Positions 1 to 5,434 of a DNA stretch of 5,434 bases are shown piece by piece (position 1 is the stretch's first letter; every line of letters begins with the position of its first letter). Below the pieces are notes generated by a model. The model had not been told where the DNA came from and made no database searches. It was given only the letters and a program-made list of their open reading frames with translations. The stretch is taken from assembly GCA_023433185.1 (NCBI GenBank), contig JAEZEN010000363.1:1-5434 (forward strand), read 5' to 3'. This stretch comes from Pseudomonadota bacterium. GTDB lineage: Bacteria > Pseudomonadota > Alphaproteobacteria > Rhizobiales > Kaistiaceae. A program made the translations under genes and the position numbers.

Positions 1-1
1 G

Positions 2-595
2 GCCGGCATCAGGGTCTTCGCCACCGGCGGCATCGGCGGGGTACATCGCGGCGCGGAGCAGACCTTCGACATCTCGGCCGACCTGACCGAACTCGCCCGC
101 ACGCCGGTGACCGTGGTCGCGGCGGGCGCCAAGGCGCTCCTCGACCTGCCGAAGACCCTCGAGATGCTCGAGACGCTCGGCGTGCCGGTGGTCTGCGCCG
201 GCACCGACGAGTTTCCCGCCTTCTGGTCGCGGAAGAGCGGCCTGAGGGCGCCGATCCGCCTCGACGACGCAGCGGCCATCGCCGCCTTCATCGCCGCACG
301 CGAGGCGCTCGCCCTCGGCGGCGGGGTACTCGTCGCGAACCCGGTTCCCGCCGCCGACGAGATCCCCGCCGAAGAGATCGGCGCGCATATCGAGGCGGCC
401 CATGCCGACAGCCTCGCAGCCGGCATCGCCGGCAAGGCGGTTACGCCATTCCTCCTCGACGCGATCCTCAAGCGGACCGGCGGCCGGAGCCTCGCCACCA
501 ACATCGCGCTCATCCGCAACAATGCGCGGCTGGCCGCGGAGATCGCCACCGCGCTCGGCGACCCGACTCGCGCCCCGCGGCCCGCGGAGGGCTGA
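2..595 (+). CDS. psuG: Pseudouridine-5'-phosphate glycosidase PsuG, 5'-truncated by the window edge
   Basis: PsuG is a cytosolic enzyme that reversibly splits the C-C glycosidic bond of pseudouridine 5'-phosphate, giving uracil and ribose 5-phosphate, in pseudouridine salvage. The frame is open from base 2 and gives 197 residues to the TGA at 593-595; the E. coli enzyme has about 312, so roughly the first 122 are missing. The visible part opens with the family signature [14 protein letters not shown] followed by TFDISADL. From recalled E. coli numbering, Asp27 here matches metal-site Asp149, and Lys44 in the AGAK motif (codon 131-133) matches Lys166, which forms the covalent sugar adduct. Further family blocks are [23 protein letters not shown] and [16 protein letters not shown]. 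The GTG at 107 is an internal valine codon, not a start, because conserved sequence continues upstream of it. A kinase partner (PsuK, PfkB family) would be expected to the left, outside the window. The active-site residues visible here are intact, so the gene looks functional. Recognition of the family is very secure. Confidence 0.96.
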   Translation, partial: AGIRVFATGGIGGVHRGAEQTFDISADLTELARTPVTVVAAGAKALLDLPKTLEMLETLGVPVVCAGTDEFPAFWSRKSGLRAPIRLDDAAAIAAFIAAREALALGGGVLVANPVPAADEIPAEEIGAHIEAAHADSLAAGIAGKAVTPFLLDAILKRTGGRSLATNIALIRNNARLAAEIATALGDPTRAPRPAEG

Positions 596-625
596 CGCGA
601 CATCGCGTCGACCCGTGGGCACGGG
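593..625 (+). terminator. Two adjacent hairpins at the psuG stop codon, possible 3' end structure
   Basis: A perfect inverted repeat starts inside the psuG stop codon: GACGCGA (594-600) and TCGCGTC (603-609), realistically a 6 bp stem with loop ACAT. Two bases later comes a second hairpin, CCCGT (612-616), loop GGGC, ACGGG (621-625). There is no T tract after either, so this is not a canonical intrinsic terminator. It could still stabilise the psuG mRNA end or help end transcription before the uxuA promoter at 646. GC-rich DNA makes short inverted repeats by chance, so the functional reading is tentative; the repeats themselves are plain in the sequence. Confidence 0.35.
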
Positions 626-645
626 CGCGCGCCAACGCGGCTTCG

Positions 646-674
646 TTGACTACCATGGTACAGTTCATTATCCG
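646..674 (+). promoter_or_regulatory. Predicted uxuA promoter with overlapping palindromic operator
   Basis: TTGACT (646-651) matches the sigma-70 -35 consensus at 5 of 6 positions. It runs directly into TACCATGGTA (651-660), a perfect 10-base palindrome. A weak -10 candidate, TTATCC (668-673) or TATCCG (669-674), sits 16-17 bases downstream, which would put the transcript start near 680. The same element recurs at 2173-2187 ahead of the SDR gene with 14 of 15 bases identical. A palindrome abutting the -35 box is the usual arrangement for repression by a dimeric regulator; GntR-family UxuR/ExuR-like or LacI-family proteins are the natural candidates at hexuronate loci. No regulator gene is in the window, so the identity of the binder is inference. 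Confidence 0.6.
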
Positions 675-733
675 TGACGCCCAGATTGGAATGGTGCCGG
701 CCGCGCGGCGGGCGAAGGATACCCGGGGGAAAG

Positions 734-1930
734 ATGGAGCAGACCTGGCGGTGGTTCGGCCCGGGGGACGAGGCGACGCTGGCGCATGCGCGCCAGGCAG
801 GAGCCACCGGCATCGTGACGGCGCTCCATGACATCCCCTATGGCGAGGTCTGGCCGGTCGAGGCGATCCGGGAGCGGAAGGCGCTGATCGAATCGGACGA
901 GACGATGGGGCTGCGCTGGAGCGTCGTCGAGAGCGTGCCGGTCCATGAGGACATCAAGCTCGGCCGCGGCGACCTCGACCGCCTCTACACGAACTTCGCC
1001 AACACCCTCCGCAACCTCGGCGCCTGCGGGGTGCGGACGGTCTGCTACAACTTCATGCTTATCCTCGACTGGACGCGCACGGACCTCGCGGCGAAGCTGC
1101 CCGGCGGCGGGACGGCGCTGCGCATGAACATGCACCAGCTCGCCGCCTTCGACGTGATGATGCTGAAGCGTCCCGGCGCGGAGAAGGACTACACGGGCGA
1201 CGTGCTGGCGCGCGCCGAGGCGTGGTTCGCGACCGCGAGCGAGGCGGACAAGGCGCGGCTCTGGGCCAACGTGATGGCCGGCCTGCCCGGCGCCTTCAAG
1301 CGCTACGAGCCGGACGAGTTGCGCGAGGTCATCGCCGAGCAATCGTCGCTCACCCGGGACGACCTCCGGCGCAACCTGGTGCGCTTCCTCGAGGCGGTGA
1401 TCCCTGCCGCGGAGGCGGCCGGCGTGGTCATGTCCATCCACCCCGACGATCCGCCGCGCAACCTGGCCGGCCTCAACCGGATCGTGAAGGACGCCGAGGA
1501 CATCGCCTTCATCCTCGACGCCGTGCCCTCCGAGAACAGCGGCCTGACGCTCTGCACCGGCTCGCTCGGCGCGGGCATGCAGAACGACGTTCCGGCGGTC
1601 GCGCGGCGCTTCGCCGACAGGATCAAGTTCTGCCACCTCCGGAACGTCCGGAAGGATCCCGACGGCTCGCTCATGGAATCCGACCATCTCGACGGCGACG
1701 TCGACATGGTGGAGGTCGTTTCGATCCTCCTCGACGAGGAGCAGCGCCGCCGGAAGGCCGGCGCATCGCAGTCGCTGATCCCGTTCCGGCCCGACCACGG
1801 CCACGAGCTGATCGACGACGCCGCGCGCCGCACCCATCCCGGCTACCCGGTCGTGGGCCGCCTCCGCGGCCTCGCCGAACTGCGCGGAGTGATGACCGCC
1901 CTCGCCCATCAGCGAGGCTACCCGGCCTGA
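734..1930 (+). CDS. uxuA: D-mannonate dehydratase UxuA
   Basis: UxuA dehydrates D-mannonate to 2-keto-3-deoxy-D-gluconate in the cytosolic hexuronate (glucuronate) pathway, upstream of KdgK and KdgA. The product is 398 residues; E. coli UxuA has 394. The N-terminus MEQTWRWFGP is nearly the same as in E. coli. Family blocks follow in order: QAGATGIVTALHDIP (21-35), VVESVPVHEDIK (64-75), CYNFM and LDWTRTDL (104-118), MSIHPDDPP (233-241), CTGSLGAG (274-281), CHLRNV (300-305), HLDGDVDM (318-325), RPDHGHELIDD (352-362) and GRLRGLAELRGV (375-386). By analogy with known UxuA structures, His236, Cys274, His301 and Asp354 are the metal ligands, and all are present. The ATG at 734 is preferred over an in-frame GTG at 674: homology begins there, GGGGGA lies just upstream (725-730, with AAGGA at 715-719), and the GTG would sit on the predicted -10 box. 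This is the UxuA type, not the unrelated enolase-superfamily mannonate dehydratase. It appears to be transcribed from its own promoter. Confidence 0.97.
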   Translation: MEQTWRWFGPGDEATLAHARQAGATGIVTALHDIPYGEVWPVEAIRERKALIESDETMGLRWSVVESVPVHEDIKLGRGDLDRLYTNFANTLRNLGACGVRTVCYNFMLILDWTRTDLAAKLPGGGTALRMNMHQLAAFDVMMLKRPGAEKDYTGDVLARAEAWFATASEADKARLWANVMAGLPGAFKRYEPDELREVIAEQSSLTRDDLRRNLVRFLEAVIPAAEAAGVVMSIHPDDPPRNLAGLNRIVKDAEDIAFILDAVPSENSGLTLCTGSLGAGMQNDVPAVARRFADRIKFCHLRNVRKDPDGSLMESDHLDGDVDMVEVVSILLDEEQRRRKAGASQSLIPFRPDHGHELIDDAARRTHPGYPVVGRLRGLAELRGVMTALAHQRGYPA

Positions 1931-2172
1931 TGAGGCGTCGTCGGCTGCTTTCGGTCGGCCCCCTCACCGGAGACATGACCGACGGGCGCGCGGCGCTGCC
2001 GGCCGGGCCCGGCAAGTCCATCCCGGGTGGCGGAGCCCTTCGCGGCAATCCCGCGTCCGGCAGACGCCTTGGGAACGTTGCCCCGGGCAGCCCCTGCCAG
2101 TCCCCGGCCGACGCGATCGAAACGTCTTCCGCCTGACGCAGCGGCCCCCCGCAGCGAGCGCCGGCCGTCGTG
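1931..2172. other. Intergenic region without a credible gene
   Basis: This is the bulk of the 288-base gap between uxuA and the SDR gene. I find no RNA gene and no convincing protein. It holds a perfect 12-base palindrome GCCGGGCCCGGC (2002-2013) and two short hairpins: GCGTC/GACGC (2053-2057 with 2063-2067, loop CGGCA) and GGCAG/CTGCC (2086-2090 with 2094-2098, loop CCC). None is followed by a T run. They may contribute to ending the uxuA transcript but are within what such GC-rich DNA yields by chance. The SDR promoter element begins at 2173. Confidence 0.5.
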
Positions 2173-2199
2173 TTGACAACCATGGTAGTATTGCATTAG
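2173..2199 (+). promoter_or_regulatory. Predicted promoter and operator of the SDR-transporter operon
   Basis: TTGACA (2173-2178) is a perfect -35 consensus hexamer. It is followed at once by the palindrome ACCATGGT (2179-2186), with AC and GT placed symmetrically one base outside it (2176-2177 and 2188-2189). The best -10 candidate is CATTAG (2194-2199), only 15 bases downstream and matching TATAAT at 3 of 6 positions, so the promoter is probably weak without help. A start near 2206 would leave a leader of about 13 bases, with the ribosome binding site AGGAGG at 2209-2214. The element repeats the one at 646-660 before uxuA, differing only at one T/A position, which supports control of both units by one protein. 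Confidence 0.62.
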
Positions 2200-2218
2200 G
2201 TCCGCGACAGGAGGGGAC

Positions 2219-3001
2219 ATGGCCCACACTAAGAGGCGCGCGATCGTCACCGGGGCGGCCATGGGGATAGGCCGGGCCGTCGCCGAGAGGCTCGCTGCCG
2301 ACGGTGTCCGGCTCGTTCTGGTCGATCTCGCGGCCGACGACCTCGAAGCCGTGGCCGAAGCGCTCCGGAGGGGCGGCGCGGAGGTCGTGACCGTCGCCGG
2401 CTCGACCGCCGACCCGGCGACCGCCGACCGCGCCGTCGCGGCCGCCAGGGCGCAGTTCGGCGGGCTCGACATGCTCTCCCACAATGCCGGCATCCAGCGC
2501 TACGGCACGGTCGAGTCCACCGACCCCGCCCTCTGGGACGAGGTGATGGACGTCAACCTCAAGGCCGCCTACCTCATGTCGCGGGCGGCCATGCCGCTGC
2601 TCCGCGAAAGCCGCGGCGCGGTCGTGCACATGAGCTCGGCCCAGGGCCTCGCGAGCCAGGAAGGCGTCGCCGCCTACACCACCGCCAAGCACGGCCTGAT
2701 CGGCCTCGTGAATTCGATGGCGGTCGACTACGCCCCGCTCGGCGTGAGGGTCAACGCCGTGGCCCCGGGCGCGGTCGACACGCCGATGCTCGCGCACGCG
2801 CTCGACCTCAACGAGGACCCCGCCGCGATCCGCCGCGAACTCGACGCCATGCATCCGATCGGCCGCACCGCGCGCGCCGACGAGGTCGCCGCTGTGGTCG
2901 CCTTCCTCCTCTCCGACGACGCCTCGTTCGTCACCGGCGAGGTTGTCCGGGTCGATGGCGGGCTGCTCTCCCGCATCGGCGGCTCCCCGCGGAAGGAATG
3001 A
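2219..3001 (+). CDS. Classical short-chain dehydrogenase/reductase, candidate fructuronate reductase or sugar dehydrogenase
   Basis: This is a 260-residue cytosolic oxidoreductase of the classical SDR family, which is typically about 250 residues. Visible features are the Rossmann glycine motif TGAAMGIG (11-18), Asp36 at the end of the second strand (favouring NAD(H) over NADP(H)), NAG (89-91), the catalytic tetrad Asn113, Ser140, Tyr153 and Lys157 (YTTAK), the NAVAPGAVDTPM loop (179-190), and the C-terminal FVTGEVVRVDGG block (237-248). All key residues are intact, so it should be active. The start ATG has a strong AGGAGG 4 bases upstream. The gene is the first of a tight operon with the ABC ATPase 4 bases after its stop, and it shares its operator with uxuA. 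That context suggests reduction of D-fructuronate to D-mannonate, a step done by an SDR-type UxuB in Bacillus subtilis and by an unrelated long-chain dehydrogenase in E. coli. Oxidation of an aldose, polyol or deoxy-sugar acid is equally possible from sequence alone. Family is certain; substrate is not. Confidence 0.93.
   Translation: MAHTKRRAIVTGAAMGIGRAVAERLAADGVRLVLVDLAADDLEAVAEALRRGGAEVVTVAGSTADPATADRAVAAARAQFGGLDMLSHNAGIQRYGTVESTDPALWDEVMDVNLKAAYLMSRAAMPLLRESRGAVVHMSSAQGLASQEGVAAYTTAKHGLIGLVNSMAVDYAPLGVRVNAVAPGAVDTPMLAHALDLNEDPAAIRRELDAMHPIGRTARADEVAAVVAFLLSDDASFVTGEVVRVDGGLLSRIGGSPRKE
2993..2997 (+). promoter_or_regulatory. Ribosome binding site that decides the ABC ATPase start
   Basis: AAGGA lies inside the last sense codons of the SDR gene and ends 8 bases before the TTG at 3006, an ideal spacing. 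No ATG in the ATPase frame lies near the point where homology begins. The only nearby ATG (2998-3000) is in another frame and hits TAA after seven codons. Confidence 0.6.
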
Positions 3002-3005
3002 GCGC

Positions 3006-4109
<1,104 letters not shown>

Positions 4110-4120
4110 CCGTCGGCAAT

Positions 4121-4127
4121 AGGGAGG
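4121..4127 (+). promoter_or_regulatory. Strong ribosome binding site of the binding-protein gene
   Basis: AGGGAGG ends 5 bases before the ATG at 4133, in the 23-base gap after the ATPase gene. It is a strong Shine-Dalgarno match and fits the need to make more binding protein than ATPase from one transcript. The gap is too short to hold a promoter by itself. Confidence 0.7.
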
Positions 4128-4132
4128 TTCTC

Positions 4133-5380
4133 ATGACCGGCATTGTGAAGACCCTGGCAGCAACCGCGCTGCTCGGCACATCGCTCGCCTTCGCGGGTGC
4201 GGCGAACGCGGAGACGGTGACCGTCTACCACGACAAGCCCTTCTACCAGGCGGGCTGGGACGGCCTGACCGAAGCGGCCAGGGAGGCGGGCATCGACCTG
4301 CAGTTCAGCGCCTACACCACCGACCAGTTCCAGGCCTTCATCCAGCAGGGCCTGATGTCGGGCAGCCCGCCCGACGCCTTCACCTGGTGGAACGGCACCA
4401 AGCTCGCCGAAATCGTCGAGAGCGGCATGATCGCCCCGCTCGACGACCTCTGGGCGGCGAAGATCGCCTCGGGCGAGTACGACGCCTCGGCCGCCGAGCC
4501 GTTCAAGGTGGGCGACCACATCTACGGCATGCCGACCGGCATCAACCGCTGGGTCGTCTTCTACAACAAGGAGCTGTTCGAGAAGGCCGGCATCGACGGC
4601 GTGCCGTCGACCTGGGCCGAGCTGATGGACGCCGCCGAGAAGCTCAAGGCGGCCGGCATCACGCCGTTCAACGCCTCGCTCCAGGAAGGCTGGCGCGGCT
4701 TCGTGTGGTTCGAGGAACTGCTCATCCGCACCGACGCCGATGCCTACGAGAAGCTCAACAACGGCGAGATCAAGTACACCGACGAGCCGGTCCGGCGGGT
4801 GTTCGAGATCTGGGGCGACCTCTACGCCAAGGGCTACTTCACCGACCCGGCGAGCCAGGAAGAGCAGCTCGACTTCGCCCGCGGCAAGGGGGCGATGTAC
4901 CTCGCCGGCGACTGGAACATCGGCCTCATCGAGGCGGCCGGACTGACGCCGGGCGAGGACTTCGGCGTGTTCATCATGCCGAATGTCGACGAGGGCACCG
5001 AGAATGTCGTCATCGTCGAGGGCGGCCCGCTCGTCATCTCGACGGCCGGCGCCGAGAAGCCCGAAGTGATGGAGTTCGCCGACTGGTACATGAGCGACAA
5101 GGCGATGAACGCCTGGGCCGCGACCCCCGGCCTCTATGCCGGCAACAACAAGGCGGACATCCCGAACGTGCTGATAGGCGAGATCGCCAAGGCGGCGGCC
5201 GACGGCAACTACAAGTCCATCACCCGCTACTGGGAGGCGTCGCCCTCCGACATCGTCCTCCCCGCCGTCGAGGAGATGAACCGCTTCATGACCGAGCCGA
5301 CGCCGGAACAGGCGGAGCGCGCCATGAACAACATGGAAGCCGTCGCTTCCCAGTACTGGGCCGCGAACCCGAGGCAGTAA
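4133..5380 (+). CDS. Periplasmic sugar-binding protein, extracellular solute-binding family 1
   Basis: This is the periplasmic receptor of the CUT1 importer, which would capture the sugar and deliver it to two permeases. The 415-residue precursor starts with a textbook Sec signal peptide: Lys6, a hydrophobic stretch from about 8 to 22, and the cleavage motif ANA-E after Ala26, leaving 389 mature residues. There is no cysteine at all, so it is a soluble protein and not a lipoprotein. Family 1 features include FQAFIQQGLMSGSPPDAFTW (66-85), YGMPTGINRWVVFYNKELFE (131-150) followed by KAGI and PSTWAEL (158-164), and GKGAMYLAGDWNIG (251-264). Trp85, Trp86, Trp140, Trp188 and Trp261 are candidates for stacking on a sugar ring, which is inference. 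It follows the ATPase by 23 bases in the same operon. The ligand cannot be read from sequence; the neighbouring uxuA favours a hexuronate, an oligouronide or a related sugar acid. The TAA at 5378-5380 gives a complete gene. Confidence 0.95.
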   Translation: MTGIVKTLAATALLGTSLAFAGAANAETVTVYHDKPFYQAGWDGLTEAAREAGIDLQFSAYTTDQFQAFIQQGLMSGSPPDAFTWWNGTKLAEIVESGMIAPLDDLWAAKIASGEYDASAAEPFKVGDHIYGMPTGINRWVVFYNKELFEKAGIDGVPSTWAELMDAAEKLKAAGITPFNASLQEGWRGFVWFEELLIRTDADAYEKLNNGEIKYTDEPVRRVFEIWGDLYAKGYFTDPASQEEQLDFARGKGAMYLAGDWNIGLIEAAGLTPGEDFGVFIMPNVDEGTENVVIVEGGPLVISTAGAEKPEVMEFADWYMSDKAMNAWAATPGLYAGNNKADIPNVLIGEIAKAAADGNYKSITRYWEASPSDIVLPAVEEMNRFMTEPTPEQAERAMNNMEAVASQYWAANPRQ

Positions 5381-5434
5381 CCCCCTCGAACCGGGGGGGG
5401 GGGCGCGGCCCCCCCCGGGGGGGCCCCCCGCGGG
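5381..5434. repeat. G/C homopolymer tract at the window end, probable assembly artefact
   Basis: After the TAA stop come CCCCC (5381-5385), 11 G (5393-5403), 8 C (5409-5416), 7 G (5417-5423) and 6 C (5424-5429). Almost no A or T occurs after 5390. CCCCC and the following G run could form a hairpin around TCGAACC, the position where an operon terminator or a gap to the permease genes is expected, but no T tract follows. Alternating G and C runs at a sequence end are typical of low-quality or two-colour-chemistry reads folded into a contig tip, so the bases after about 5392 should not be trusted. Confidence 0.6.

Noticed and set aside
646..831. Small plus-strand frame starting on the promoter element upstream of uxuA
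   Set aside because: Its ATG lies inside or next to the -35/operator sequence, it overlaps the uxuA start out of frame, and it has no family resemblance.
668..1909. Long minus-strand open frame of about 413 codons opposite uxuA
   Set aside because: It mirrors the whole of an unmistakable uxuA, has repetitive charged/Gly/Ala composition with no recognisable motif, and such antisense frames are usual in GC-rich coding DNA.
2002..2013. Perfect palindrome GCCGGGCCCGGC as an operator or terminator
   Set aside because: It has no loop, no T tract, no second copy and no promoter next to it; such G/C palindromes are common by chance at this base composition.
1930..2136. Possible 68-residue gene starting at an ATG that overlaps the uxuA stop (TGATG)
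   Set aside because: The overlap is suggestive, but there is only a weak GAGG 12 bases upstream. The product is Gly/Pro/Arg/Ala-rich with no motif, signal peptide or clear structure, and the frame is already open far upstream inside uxuA in the wrong frame.
5381..5397. Minus-strand GGTTCGA flanked by C5 and G5, resembling a tRNA T-arm
   Set aside because: The position matching the conserved C61 is G, there is no acceptor, anticodon or D-arm around it, and the extension would run into the binding-protein gene or the unreliable homopolymer tip.

Overview
The window is a GC-rich stretch (roughly two thirds G+C by eye) with every convincing gene on the plus strand. Protein style, tight gene packing and a CUT1 sugar ABC transporter beside a hexuronate enzyme suggest an alphaproteobacterium (rhizobial, rhodobacterial or similar). 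That placement is inference. The run of G and C homopolymers at the right edge looks like a poorly resolved contig end.

Layout: (1) 2-595, the C-terminal two thirds of psuG (pseudouridine-5'-phosphate glycosidase), cut by the left edge. (2) 596-733, an intergenic region with two adjacent hairpins right at the psuG stop, then a promoter-like element. (3) 734-1930, uxuA (D-mannonate dehydratase), complete. (4) 1931-2218, a 288-base gap with no credible gene but a second copy of the same promoter-like element just before the next gene. (5) 2219-3001, a classical NAD-type short-chain dehydrogenase/reductase (SDR). (6) 3006-4109, a UgpC/MalK-type sugar ABC ATPase, most likely starting at a TTG codon 4 bases after the SDR stop. 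(7) 4133-5380, a family 1 periplasmic sugar-binding protein with a clear signal peptide. (8) 5381-5434, low-complexity G/C runs.

How it fits together: UxuA makes 2-keto-3-deoxy-D-gluconate from D-mannonate. The SDR may supply mannonate by reducing D-fructuronate, a job done by an SDR in some bacteria, but its substrate cannot be read from sequence. The ATPase and binding protein are half of an importer whose two permeases must lie outside the window. The strongest non-coding signal is a near-identical 15-base element (14/15), TTGAC-W-ACCATGGTA, ahead of both uxuA and the SDR. It fuses a sigma-70 -35 box to an 8-base palindrome, as a repressor-controlled promoter would, and suggests one hexuronate-responsive regulator for uxuA and for the SDR-transporter operon. 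psuG is probably the end of a separate nucleoside-salvage unit. I see no mobile element, CRISPR array or RNA gene, and no evidence for a wholly new system.
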